A DNA stretch of 7,716 nucleotides from Bacteroidales bacterium (GTDB taxonomy: Bacteria; Bacteroidota; Bacteroidia; Bacteroidales; UBA932): NCBI GenBank assembly GCA_021443625.1, contig JABUTP010000023.1, positions 33,993 through 41,708 on the forward strand. Direction: 5' to 3'. Within the stretch, counting starts at the first letter, position 1. The number at the start of each line of letters is the position of its first letter. Both the position numbers and the translations under genes were made by a program. Of the stretch, positions 1 to 6,654 are shown one piece after another. The notes below the pieces were generated by a model that made no database searches, had not been told where the DNA came from, and saw only the letters and a list, made by a program, of their open reading frames with translations.

Positions 1-208
1 GGAGATAATTTCCGCTGGTTTCCCCTTTGGTCCAAAGGGTCTGGCGGGTGCGGCTGTAGAATGTCACGAGCCCAGTTTCCACGGTCTTGTTGAATGCCTC
101 CTCGTTCATATAGCCGAGCATCAGCACTTTTAGAGTGGAGGCGTCCTGTATGATTGCGGGCAGAAGGCCGTCCGCGCACTTTTCAAGTTTGAAATCTGAG
201 AATTTCAT
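1..208 (-). CDS. hisI: Phosphoribosyl-AMP cyclohydrolase (HisI, probably fused HisIE), N-terminal 69 residues, cut by the window edge
   Basis: Opens the adenine ring of phosphoribosyl-AMP (third step of histidine synthesis). If fused to HisE, as is usual in Bacteroidetes, the same protein also removes pyrophosphate from phosphoribosyl-ATP (second step). Cytoplasmic. Reading from ATG at 208-206 gives 69 residues with the HisI N-terminal pattern: [11 protein letters not shown] at 29-39, then [18 protein letters not shown] at 50-67, which is the conserved cyclohydrolase core containing the near-invariant W-T-K-G-E-T-S-G-N. The metal-binding cysteines and any HisE domain lie beyond base 1, so the fusion cannot be seen. 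The start overlaps the hisF stop in an ATGA, which supports this ATG and suggests translational coupling. The frame is open to the edge, so this is a gene cut by the window and not a broken gene. Identity is firm; single versus fused form is inference. Confidence 0.93.
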   Translation of the reverse strand, partial: MKFSDFKLEKCADGLLPAIIQDASTLKVLMLGYMNEEAFNKTVETGLVTFYSRTRQTLWTKGETSGNYL

Positions 209-960
209 AATCTTACCGGTATATTTAGTTTGTTCAATTCTTGTTTAAGGTCTGGAATCAGAATTTCGCCGAGGTGGAAAATGGAGGCCGCGAGGGCGGC
301 ATCGGCCTTCCCCAGAGAGAGGACATCGGCGATATGCTGCACGCAGCCCGCTCCTCCGGAGGCGATTATAGGGATGGAAAGATGGTCTGCAAGGGCGGCA
401 AAAGTGTCGCAGGGATAGCCCCCGCGGGTGCCGTCGTGGTCCATTGATGTAAAGAGAATCTCCCCCGCCCCGCGCTCCTGCGCCTCGCGTGCCCACGAAA
501 AAAGTTCACGGTTGCTCGGGCGGGTCCCGCCGTGGGTCGTGGCACGCCACTGCCCCTCCACCTGACGGGCATCGATGGCCACCACCACAAACTGGCTTCC
601 GTAACGGGAAGCGATGTCATCTATTATCTGCGGATTGCGGATGGCAGCGCTGTTGACGCTGATTTTGTCCGCCCCCGCATCGAGCAGTCTGGCCGCATCG
701 TCGCTGCAGGAGATCCCCCCGCCCACGGTGAACGGAATGTTGATGTTCTCCGCCACCCGGCTGACCAGTGAGCAGAAGGTCCCCCTCCCCTCTATGGTGG
801 CGCTGATGTCGAGATAGACCAGCTCGTCCGCCCCCTGCGCGGCATACTGCGCCCCGAGAGCAACCGCATCGCCCACATCGCGCAGTCCCACGAAGTTCAC
901 TCCCTTCACAGTGCGGCCGTCCTTGACGTCAAGACAGGGTATTATCCGTTTTGCAACCAT
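205..960 (-). CDS. hisF: Imidazole glycerol phosphate synthase cyclase subunit HisF
   Basis: Cyclase half of IGP synthase. It takes ammonia delivered by HisH and converts PRFAR into imidazole glycerol phosphate and AICAR, the latter feeding purine synthesis. 251 residues, normal for the family, with a (beta/alpha)8 barrel pattern. The two catalytic aspartates are at the canonical positions: Asp11 in PCLDVKDGR and Asp130 in VVAIDARQ. Phosphate-binding loops are seen at VGGGIS (79-84) and ASGGAG (200-205), with [13 protein letters not shown] at 170-182. The start at 960 gives the expected [12 protein letters not shown] opening and lies 19 bases inside the 3' end of hisA in another frame. The stop overlaps the hisI start as ATGA. 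It forms a complex with HisH, encoded two genes upstream in the same operon. All key residues are present, and it looks fully functional. Confidence 0.98.
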   Translation of the reverse strand: MVAKRIIPCLDVKDGRTVKGVNFVGLRDVGDAVALGAQYAAQGADELVYLDISATIEGRGTFCSLVSRVAENINIPFTVGGGISCSDDAARLLDAGADKISVNSAAIRNPQIIDDIASRYGSQFVVVAIDARQVEGQWRATTHGGTRPSNRELFSWAREAQERGAGEILFTSMDHDGTRGGYPCDTFAALADHLSIPIIASGGAGCVQHIADVLSLGKADAALAASIFHLGEILIPDLKQELNKLNIPVRL

Positions 961-1664
961 TGTGAAATCTCTTTCAGGGTTATTCTGTTTTCGTAAATGG
1001 CCTTGCCCACTATCACCTTGCGGAGCGACCTTGCCTCAAGTTGTTCAATGTCGCGCATTGAGGAGATGCCGCCGCTCACGGTGAAATCTATCCCGGGATA
1101 CTGCCCCTGCAGTTCGCTGTAGAGGTCAAACGAAGGGCCCTGCAGCATTCCGTCCCGCGAAATGTCGGTGCAGATTATCTGGGATATTGCGGGGAATTGC
1201 CCTATCAGGTCGTGTATGGTAAGGTCGCTGTCGCTCAGCCAACCCGATATGGAAACCTTTCCGTCGCGGAGGTCTGCCCCGAGGATTACCCGCTCCGGGC
1301 CAAACAACTCTATCCACCCGGCAAAAAGTTCGGGCTGCCTTACGGCAATGCTGCCGCAGATGGCATATTGCGCGCCGCAATCAAACACTGCCCTCAGAGC
1401 ATCTTCGCTCTTGATGCCTCCGCCGATTTCAATGGCAAGGGAGGTTTTTGAAGCAATCTCCTCCAGCACCTTGAGATTGACCGGACCGTCGGCTTTAGCC
1501 CCGTCCAGATCGACCAGATGGAGGCGGGTCACCCCCGCATCCTGGTATCGCAGAGCCATATCGAGCGGCGGGGCGTCATATACCCGGGCGCGGTTGTAGT
1601 CTCCCTGCGACAGGCGGACACAACGTCCGCCTATTATATCCACAGCCGGTATTATTTCTATCAT
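942..1664 (-). CDS. hisA: ProFAR isomerase HisA
   Basis: Isomerises ProFAR to PRFAR by an Amadori rearrangement, supplying the substrate of HisHF. 240 residues, a (beta/alpha)8 barrel homologous to HisF. Visible signatures: [18 protein letters not shown] with the catalytic acid Asp9; LVDLDGA (50-56); EIGGGIKS (79-86); Asp131 in [10 protein letters not shown], the second catalytic aspartate; [12 protein letters not shown] (166-177); and the phosphate-binding VSGGIS (196-201) and VIVGKAIYE (217-225). The start at 1664 overlaps the hisH stop as ATGA, which fixes it well. The 3' end overlaps hisF by 19 bases, the longest overlap in the operon; ISQWLQNG and MVAKRI are read from the same bases in different frames. 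No odd or missing residues were noticed. The large open frame on the other strand inside this gene (1162-1599) is a shadow. Confidence 0.98.
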   Translation of the reverse strand: MIEIIPAVDIIGGRCVRLSQGDYNRARVYDAPPLDMALRYQDAGVTRLHLVDLDGAKADGPVNLKVLEEIASKTSLAIEIGGGIKSEDALRAVFDCGAQYAICGSIAVRQPELFAGWIELFGPERVILGADLRDGKVSISGWLSDSDLTIHDLIGQFPAISQIICTDISRDGMLQGPSFDLYSELQGQYPGIDFTVSGGISSMRDIEQLEARSLRKVIVGKAIYENRITLKEISQWLQNG

Positions 1665-2248
1665 AGGTCAAGGAAATTTCTTATGATTCTGGAACCCACC
1701 GCGCCACTCTTTTCGGGGTGGAACTGGCAGGCATAAAAATTGTCGCGGCAAAGGGCACCGCTGAAAGGGATGCCGTGGGTCGTAACGCACGCTGTATCCC
1801 CGCATATTTCGGGGTAGTAGGAGTGGACATAATAGACGTAACTCCCCTCGGCAATGTCTTTGAACAAGGCGCTGCGGCAACCGGTTACGGCATTCCATCC
1901 CATATGGGGAATTTTAAGACCTTCCTGCGGAAGAAATTTGCGGACGGCGGTATCGAAGATGCCCATACATACGGCGTCCCCCTCTTCCGATGAGCGGCAC
2001 ATAAGCTGCGCCCCCACACATATTCCCAGCACCGGCTGCGTCAAAGTGGGTATGATGTCGGCCAGACCGCAATCGCACAGAGCCCGCATCGCAGTGGAGG
2101 CCTCCCCCACACCGGGCAGAATCACCTTGTCGGCACTCCTCAGGAGTTCGACGTTGTCGGTATAAATCGGCTCGGCAACCCCTTCGCGACGGAGGGCGTT
2201 CACCACCGAGCGGATATTTCCCACCCCATAATTGACTATCGCTATCAT
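1661..2248 (-). CDS. hisH: Imidazole glycerol phosphate synthase glutamine amidotransferase subunit HisH
   Basis: Hydrolyses glutamine and channels ammonia to HisF. 195 residues, usual for HisH, a class I (triad) glutamine amidotransferase. It begins MIAIVNYGVGNIRSV, the typical HisH opening. The oxyanion-strand PGVG is at 45-48, the nucleophile Cys77 sits in LGICVGAQ (the common form is GICLGMQ, so the two variable positions differ), and the triad His177 and Glu179 are in CQFHPEKSG. Start choice: the frame stays open upstream to 2527, but those 93 extra codons lie wholly inside hisB and have no HisH character. ATG 2248-2246 gives the family N-terminus and an ATGA overlap with the hisB stop. 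The next junction (hisA) is also ATGA. Placement between hisB and hisA, followed by hisF, is as expected for the HisHF complex. Confidence 0.97.
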   Translation of the reverse strand: MIAIVNYGVGNIRSVVNALRREGVAEPIYTDNVELLRSADKVILPGVGEASTAMRALCDCGLADIIPTLTQPVLGICVGAQLMCRSSEEGDAVCMGIFDTAVRKFLPQEGLKIPHMGWNAVTGCRSALFKDIAEGSYVYYVHSYYPEICGDTACVTTHGIPFSGALCRDNFYACQFHPEKSGAVGSRIIRNFLDL

Positions 2249-3354
2249 AAAACCCCTTTGCTGCTTGGCAGTTCGTAGTTGAACGGCATACGGTATATGG
2301 CCTGACGCAAGGCTCTTGCGAATGCCTTGAACACCCCTTCGGCCAGATGGTGGTTGTTCTCTCCGCTGCCGCTGATGTGGAGATTGCACTGCATTGCGCA
2401 ACATAGCGAACAGAAGAAATGGCGGAACATTTCGGTGGGGGTATCCCCCACGTACTCCCTGGTGAACGGCACGTCCCACGCAAAGTCGATGCGTCCGCCC
2501 AAGTCGAGCAGAACCCGCGCATCGCACTCGTCCATCGGGAGGGCAAAGCCGTAACGCTCTATGCCCCGCTTGGTACCCAAAGCCTTGCGCAGCGCCTCGC
2601 CGAGAGCTATTGCAACATCTTCCATAGTGTGGTGTTCATCAACTTCAAGGTCGCCTTTGGCATTTATCTGGAGGCCGATGCCGCTATGGTGGGCAATCTG
2701 GTCCAGCATATGGTCAAAGAATTTCAGGCCGGTGGAGATGCAACTCTCTATACGGCCGTCCAAATCTACCGCCACTTTGGTGGAAGTTTCGGCAGTGGAG
2801 CGTTCCACGAAGGCGTAACGGCTTTCGCGCCGCAGGAACTCTGCAATTTGGGACCACGACGAAGCCCGCATCGTGCAATATGCGTCGGGATATTTCCCCT
2901 CGGGGTCAAACAATATCGAGCCGCAACCCAAATTTTCTGCAAGGCGGACATCGGTAAGGCGGTCGCCGATTACAAAACTTGACGCGAGGTCATACTTTTC
3001 GGCATCGAGATATTTGCCGAACATCCCCGTGGAGGGCTTGCGGGTAGGGAGATTGTCTTGCGGAAAACTCCTGTCGATGAGTTCTTCGGCGAACTCCACC
3101 CCCTCTCCTTTCAAAGTGGCAAGCATAAGGCGGTGGGGACCGATGAACGACTCGAAAGGAAAACTTTCGGTGCCGAGGCCGTCTTGATTGGAGGCCAGCA
3201 CCAGGTCGTAGTCGAGTTTGGCAATGGCGGCGAGCGAAGTTATAGCCCCGGGGATGAATTCGGTTTTCTCAAAGGAATCGACCTGCTCGCTGGGCATCGG
3301 CTCCACCAGGATGGTGCCGTCTCGGTCTATGAAAAGAACTTTGCGCTTATTCAT
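2245..3354 (-). CDS. hisB: Bifunctional histidinol-phosphatase / imidazoleglycerol-phosphate dehydratase HisB (HisN-HisB fusion)
   Basis: Two enzymes in one 369-residue chain. The N-terminal HAD phosphatase (about 1-165) dephosphorylates histidinol phosphate. The C-terminal IGP dehydratase (about 178-369) converts imidazole glycerol phosphate to imidazole acetol phosphate. HAD motifs: IDRDGT (Asp10 nucleophile, Asp12), ASNQDG (54-59), Lys106 in TRKPSTGM, and GDRLTD (130-135). Dehydratase motifs: FFDHMLDQIAHHSG (212-225), DEHHTMED (239-246), RHFF (311-314) and HISGSGENNHHLAEG (326-340), carrying the histidines and glutamates that bind the two manganese ions. The CxH...CxC zinc loop of the E. 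coli enzyme is replaced by SFPQDNLPTRKP (96-107) with no cysteine. I recall the same in Bacteroides HisB. The start at 3354 overlaps the hisC stop by 8 bases; the stop overlaps the hisH start as ATGA. Confidence 0.97.
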   Translation of the reverse strand: MNKRKVLFIDRDGTILVEPMPSEQVDSFEKTEFIPGAITSLAAIAKLDYDLVLASNQDGLGTESFPFESFIGPHRLMLATLKGEGVEFAEELIDRSFPQDNLPTRKPSTGMFGKYLDAEKYDLASSFVIGDRLTDVRLAENLGCGSILFDPEGKYPDAYCTMRASSWSQIAEFLRRESRYAFVERSTAETSTKVAVDLDGRIESCISTGLKFFDHMLDQIAHHSGIGLQINAKGDLEVDEHHTMEDVAIALGEALRKALGTKRGIERYGFALPMDECDARVLLDLGGRIDFAWDVPFTREYVGDTPTEMFRHFFCSLCCAMQCNLHISGSGENNHHLAEGVFKAFARALRQAIYRMPFNYELPSSKGVL

Positions 3355-4375
3355 AATGCTTGATGACTTCTAACAGTTTGTCGTTCTCGGCGGGAGTGCC
3401 GACGGTGATGCGGAGAGTCCCTTCGCACCCTGCGGTATGGGAGCGGTCCCGCACTATCAACCCGTTTGTTATGAGTTTGTTGTAAAGTCCGGTGGGGTCG
3501 GTGAACTTGACCAGCAGGAAATTCGCGTCGGAAGGATAGACCTTCAGCACGCAACCCATCTGCGCAAGGGCTTCGGCAATGCGGTTGCGCTCGCTTTTGA
3601 TTTCGCCGACCTCACCCGAAATATCCTTGTCCAGCATCTTTAGAGCCAGTTGTATGGTGTCACTGCCTATGTTGTAGGGGTATTTCACCTGCTTCATAAT
3701 GCTGATGATTTCTTCCGAGGCGATAGCCAGCCCCACCCTCAACCCGGCCATTGCGTAGGCCTTGGAAAGGGTCTGGAGAATAATGAGATTGGGATAGCAA
3801 TCAAGCAGCGGAAGCATCCCTTTGCCCGAAGAGAAATCTATGTAGGCCTCATCCACCACTACAATTCCCCTGAAACGCTCCAGAAGCGAAACGATCTCTT
3901 CGATGCCGAACGAATTTGCCGTGGGATTGTTGGGGGAGCAGACAAACAGCAGTTTGGAATTGGTGTCGGCCGCTGCCAGCAACGCCTCTGTCGGAAGGGC
4001 AAACTCCTCACCCAACTGCACCTTGCGGCACTCCACATCGTTGATGTTTGCGCAAACCTCATACATTCCGTAACTGGGGGCAATCATAATGGCGTTGTCG
4101 ATGCCGGGCCTGCAGAAGATACGGTAGCACAGGTCTATGGCCTCGTCTGAACCGTTGCCCAGGAAGAGATTGGCCGGAGCAACCCCCTTGAGCGCTGCCA
4201 CACGGCTGCGCAGACTCTCTTTAAGCGATGTGGAGGGATAGCGGTTGACATTGTTGTCATAAGGGTTCTCGTTGGCATCGAGGAAGATGCCGAGCGGGCC
4301 GCGGTATTCGTCGCGGGCCGTGGAATATGGCTTCAAGACGGCTATGTTGGGCCGTACCAGATCTAAAGGATTCAT
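3347..4375 (-). CDS. hisC: Histidinol-phosphate aminotransferase HisC
   Basis: PLP-dependent transfer of the amino group from glutamate to imidazole acetol phosphate, giving histidinol phosphate. 342 residues, a fold-type I aminotransferase. Visible: LRPYS-like LKPYSTARDEY (14-24), DANENPY (33-39), GNGSDEAID (73-81), SPNNPTAN (147-154), the cofactor-contacting DEAY (175-178), the Schiff-base Lys205 in TLSKAYAMAGLRVG, and a C-terminal LRITVGT (321-327) whose Arg322 is the likely substrate carboxylate binder. Start choice: ATG at 4390 is also in frame (five extra residues), but ATG 4375-4373 overlaps the hisD stop as ATGA like the other junctions, and the distance from Met to the RPN/KPYS block fits what I remember of Bacteroides HisC. 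The first start remains possible. The 3' end overlaps hisB by 8 bases (ATGAATAA). Confidence 0.96.
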   Translation of the reverse strand: MNPLDLVRPNIAVLKPYSTARDEYRGPLGIFLDANENPYDNNVNRYPSTSLKESLRSRVAALKGVAPANLFLGNGSDEAIDLCYRIFCRPGIDNAIMIAPSYGMYEVCANINDVECRKVQLGEEFALPTEALLAAADTNSKLLFVCSPNNPTANSFGIEEIVSLLERFRGIVVVDEAYIDFSSGKGMLPLLDCYPNLIILQTLSKAYAMAGLRVGLAIASEEIISIMKQVKYPYNIGSDTIQLALKMLDKDISGEVGEIKSERNRIAEALAQMGCVLKVYPSDANFLLVKFTDPTGLYNKLITNGLIVRDRSHTAGCEGTLRITVGTPAENDKLLEVIKHYE

Positions 4376-5652
4376 TGTGCCAATCTGCATTTTACGGCGG
4401 CTGCGTGGGCTTCGAGCCCCTCTGCTTCCGCCATTGTTACAATGGTTGTTCCTATGGACTCAAGCCCCCTGGGAGTGAGTTCCTGATAGGTTATGGAGTG
4501 CATGAAACTGTCGAGACCGATGCCGCTGAAGGCCGTGGCAAGCCCCATTGTGGGGAGGGTATGGTTGGTGCCCGAGGCATAATCCCCCGCACTTTCTGGA
4601 GAATAGTTCCCTATGAAGACACTTCCCGCAGCGGTAATTTGCGAGGCCGCCTCCCAGGGGTCGGCAAGCGACACGATAAGGTGTTCCGCGGCATAACTGT
4701 TGGCAAACTCTATCTGCTTCTGCCGTCCCTCTTCAAAAACTATGATACGGCTGTGTTCCAACGCTTTCGAGGCAATGTTCTCTCTGGGCAGCAGAGCCAG
4801 TTGCCGATTGATTTCGGCAAAAGTCCGCTCGGCGAACTGCCTGTTGTCGCAGACCAGTATCGCCTGGCTGTCGGGGCCGTGTTCGGCCTGGGAGAGAAAA
4901 TCGGCCGCCACAAAAACGGGATTTGCCGTATTGTCGGCCAGCACCATAACCTCCGAAGGGCCTGCCGGCATATCTATTGCGGTACCCGTGGCGCTCACCA
5001 TCTGCTTGGCTTTGGTCACATAGCGGTTGCCCGGGCCGAATATCTTGTGAACTTTGGGAACGGACTCGGTGCCGTAAGCCATTGCGGCTATGGCCTGCGC
5101 CCCGCCCAACTTGTAAATGTCGGACACTCCGCACACCGATGCGGCATACAATATCGCCGGGGAAACTTCCCCCTGAGGCGAACACGGGGTGCACAGCACA
5201 ATCTCGCGGCAGCCCGCTATTCCCGCCGGAATGGCCAGCATCAGCAGGGTGGAGAAGAGCGGTGCGCTCCCCCCGGGAATGTAGAGGCCCACTCTGGAGA
5301 TGGGCATCTGCCGGCGGCGGCACACTATACCGGGCATTGTCTCAACCTCAACGTCTAAAGTGCGCTGCGCTTCGTGAAACTTCCGGATATTGGCCGCTGC
5401 CTGCGCTATCGCGCTCTTGAGCTCTTGGGAAACCTTCCGGCACGCCGCCTCGATTTCTTCTCCGCTCACCTTGAAGTCGGCGGGTGCGGTACCGTCAATC
5501 TCGCGGGTAATCTCCCGCAACGCCCCGTCGCCCCCCTTCTGCACGCGCTCCAGGATTCCGGCCACGCGTTGGGCTATGAGGGTGTCGTCAAACGAGGCCC
5601 TGCAGCACAACCCCTGCCAGAGTTCATATTCGGGATTAAGGATTGTTTCCAT
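4372..5652 (-). CDS. hisD: Histidinol dehydrogenase HisD
   Basis: Zinc- and NAD-dependent two-step oxidation of histidinol to histidine, the last step of the pathway. 426 residues, usual length. Motifs: VGLYIPGGSAPLFST (121-135), KLGGAQAIAAMAYGT (181-195), FGPGNRYVTKAK (205-216), DMPAGPSEVMVLAD (227-240). Predicted zinc ligands are Gln255 and His258 in SQAEHGPDSQ, Asp357 in SAGDYASGTNHTLPT, and His416 in LEAHAAAV. The catalytic acid-base pair is Glu323-His324 in AAEHL. All are present. The start at 5652 lies 6 bases after the hisG stop, the only non-overlapping junction inside the operon. The stop overlaps the preferred hisC start as ATGA. The opposite-strand open frames over this gene, up to 343 codons, have no family character and are shadows. 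Confidence 0.98.
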   Translation of the reverse strand: METILNPEYELWQGLCCRASFDDTLIAQRVAGILERVQKGGDGALREITREIDGTAPADFKVSGEEIEAACRKVSQELKSAIAQAAANIRKFHEAQRTLDVEVETMPGIVCRRRQMPISRVGLYIPGGSAPLFSTLLMLAIPAGIAGCREIVLCTPCSPQGEVSPAILYAASVCGVSDIYKLGGAQAIAAMAYGTESVPKVHKIFGPGNRYVTKAKQMVSATGTAIDMPAGPSEVMVLADNTANPVFVAADFLSQAEHGPDSQAILVCDNRQFAERTFAEINRQLALLPRENIASKALEHSRIIVFEEGRQKQIEFANSYAAEHLIVSLADPWEAASQITAAGSVFIGNYSPESAGDYASGTNHTLPTMGLATAFSGIGLDSFMHSITYQELTPRGLESIGTTIVTMAEAEGLEAHAAAVKCRLAQ

Positions 5653-5658
5653 AACAGT

Positions 5659-6510
5659 CTAACCAATAACTTTGTCGAGTGTAAGTACCAGAATGCCCTC
5701 GGCGCCGATGCCTTTGAGCCGCTCTATCTTGTCCCACAACTCCGACTCAAGCACCACCGAATGGAGCGAGCACCACCCTTCTGCCGCAAGGGGCATAACG
5801 GTGGGGCTGCGCATTGCCGGGAGAATCTTCACGGCCTCCTCGATTTTGTCCGACGGGATGTTCATAAGGATATATTTCATGCCGCGGCTCTCCTTGATGG
5901 CATCTATGCGGAACAGCATCGTGTCGAGGATGGCCTTCTTCTCATCGCTGAGATTATGGCCGGCCACCAGCACCGCTTCCGACCAGAGGAGTGTTTCAAC
6001 CTCTTTAAGGCCATTGGAAACCAGTGTGCCACCCGACGAAACTATATCGAATATGGCATCCGCGATGCCTGCTGCGGGGGCAATCTCCACCGACCCCATA
6101 ATCTTGCGTATCTCGGCGTTGACTTTGTTTTCGGCAAGCCATTTGGACAATATGTTGGGATAGGATGTCGCTATGGATTTCCCTTCGAAGAATGATGGGC
6201 CGTTATATTCCTGCGCCTTGGGGATAGCCAGCGAGATGCGGCACGAGCCGAATCCCATCTTGCGCACTATTTCCACGTCGGCCCCCGTTTCGGCCACCTC
6301 GTTATACCCCACAATGCCCAGGTCGGCACTGCCGTCGGCAACCACTGCGGGGATGTCATCGTCGCGCAGATAGAGCACCTCCACCGGGAAATTGGCGGAA
6401 CGGGCCAGGAATTTGCGTTTCTGTTCGTCGATTACGATGCCGGCCTCCCTCATCAGGGCGAGGCTCTCTTCACTCAGGCGTCCTTTGGACTGAATTGCTA
6501 TTCTTATCAT
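5659..6510 (-). CDS. hisG: ATP phosphoribosyltransferase HisG, long (self-regulated) form
   Basis: First and committed step: joins PRPP to ATP, giving phosphoribosyl-ATP. 283 residues, the long form. The catalytic part (about 1-205) resembles a periplasmic-binding-protein fold, with MIRIAIQSKGRL at the start, LYLRDDDIP (47-54), ADLGIVG (62-68), FGSCRISLAIP (87-97) and the PRPP-binding ADAIFDIVSSGGTLVSNGL (150-168). The C-terminal domain (about 208-283, ending in KGIGAEGILVLTLDKVIG) is the histidine-binding regulatory domain, so feedback inhibition is expected and no HisZ partner is needed. Start choice: the frame is open upstream to a GTG at 6585, but that would put the attenuator terminator inside the coding region and add 25 residues the family lacks. 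ATG 6510-6508 is preferred. It begins 12 bases after the U-tract. First structural gene of the operon. Confidence 0.97.
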   Translation of the reverse strand: MIRIAIQSKGRLSEESLALMREAGIVIDEQKRKFLARSANFPVEVLYLRDDDIPAVVADGSADLGIVGYNEVAETGADVEIVRKMGFGSCRISLAIPKAQEYNGPSFFEGKSIATSYPNILSKWLAENKVNAEIRKIMGSVEIAPAAGIADAIFDIVSSGGTLVSNGLKEVETLLWSEAVLVAGHNLSDEKKAILDTMLFRIDAIKESRGMKYILMNIPSDKIEEAVKILPAMRSPTVMPLAAEGWCSLHSVVLESELWDKIERLKGIGAEGILVLTLDKVIG

Positions 6511-6522
6511 AATAATCTTATT

Positions 6523-6557
6523 AAAAAAAAGGGACTTGGCCCAATCAGGCAAGTCCC
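6523..6557 (-). terminator. Rho-independent attenuator terminator of the his operon
   Basis: Read on the minus strand, GGGACTTG (6557-6550) pairs perfectly over 8 bp with CAAGTCCC (6538-6531). Two further C-G pairs near the loop (C6549-G6540 and C6548-G6541) are possible if C6539 is bulged. Eight T follow directly (6530-6523). Hairpin plus U-tract placed 12 bases before hisG, after a histidine-rich leader peptide, marks it as the attenuator and not as an end-of-gene terminator. It would form when histidine is plentiful and stop transcription before hisG. It could also end any readthrough from the upstream rhamnosidase gene. Confidence 0.9.
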
Positions 6558-6598
6558 AGTATATCGTGTTTTGTTTGATGCACACAGCCGACTCGCCC
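6547..6598 (-). promoter_or_regulatory. Antiterminator helix competing with the attenuator terminator
   Basis: On the minus strand GGGCGAGTC (6598-6590) is complementary to GACTTGCCT (6555-6547) over 9 bp: seven Watson-Crick pairs and two G-U pairs. The second segment includes six of the eight bases of the terminator's left arm, so both helices cannot form together. A short inner helix, TGTGT (6586-6582) with ACACG (6569-6565), could extend it. The 5' strand begins at the last base of the leader stop codon. A ribosome finishing the leader peptide would therefore cover it, while one stalled at the histidine codons (6627-6613) would leave it free. Pairing is seen by eye; folding has not been computed. 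Confidence 0.75.
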
Positions 6599-6616
6599 TA
6601 TTCCGAAGGAATATGG
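6597..6616 (-). promoter_or_regulatory. Stem-loop at the end of the leader peptide (candidate pause / protector hairpin)
   Basis: On the minus strand TATTCC (6613-6608) pairs with GGAATA (6604-6599) around a 3-base loop. CC (6616-6615) can add two pairs with GG (6598-6597) if A6614 is bulged. It covers the last histidine codon, the end of the leader and its stop, and takes up the first two bases of the antiterminator strand. It could act as the RNA polymerase pause or as the '1:2' helix favouring termination when the leader is not translated. The helix is visible; the role is inference. Confidence 0.45.
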
Positions 6617-6654
6617 TGGTGATGGTGGGAGTATGCGACTGATGCTGCAAACAT
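6598..6654 (-). CDS. hisL: his operon leader peptide with five consecutive His codons
   Basis: An 18-codon reading frame, MFAASVAYSHHHHHIPSE, from ATG 6654-6652 to TAG 6600-6598. Codons 10-14 are CAC CAT CAC CAC CAT. It begins about 20 bases after a Bacteroides-type promoter and is followed by mutually exclusive antiterminator and terminator helices and then by hisG. This is the arrangement of the enterobacterial HisL leader, where ribosome stalling at the His run under histidine shortage permits readthrough. The product itself probably has no function after it is made. I do not see a Shine-Dalgarno sequence, which is normal for Bacteroidetes. The His run could occur by chance, but its position, stop codon placement and RNA context make that unlikely. 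It is too short for ordinary gene finders. Confidence 0.88.
   Translation of the reverse strand: MFAASVAYSHHHHHIPSE

Noticed and set aside
1162..1599. 145-codon plus-strand open frame opposite hisA
   Set aside because: Shadow frame of hisA, with no family features and no promoter visible ahead of it.
2249..2527. 93-residue N-terminal extension of HisH
   Set aside because: The extension is an out-of-frame reading of the hisB dehydratase region with no HisH similarity; MIAIVNYG at 2248 is the normal start and makes an ATGA junction.
4327..5358. 343-codon open frame on the plus strand opposite hisD
   Set aside because: Shadow of a strongly coding gene on the other strand; composition is random-looking, with no domain or membrane pattern, and hisD motifs fully explain the bases.
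5374..6195. 273-codon plus-strand open frame opposite hisG and the start of hisD
   Set aside because: Crosses the hisG/hisD junction on the opposite strand, has no recognisable motif, and both genes beneath it are complete.
6511..6585. hisG reading frame open upstream to a GTG at 6585, adding 25 residues
   Set aside because: It would translate straight through the attenuator terminator and U-tract, and the family N-terminus begins at MIRIAIQSKGR (6510). The open frame is short enough to be chance.
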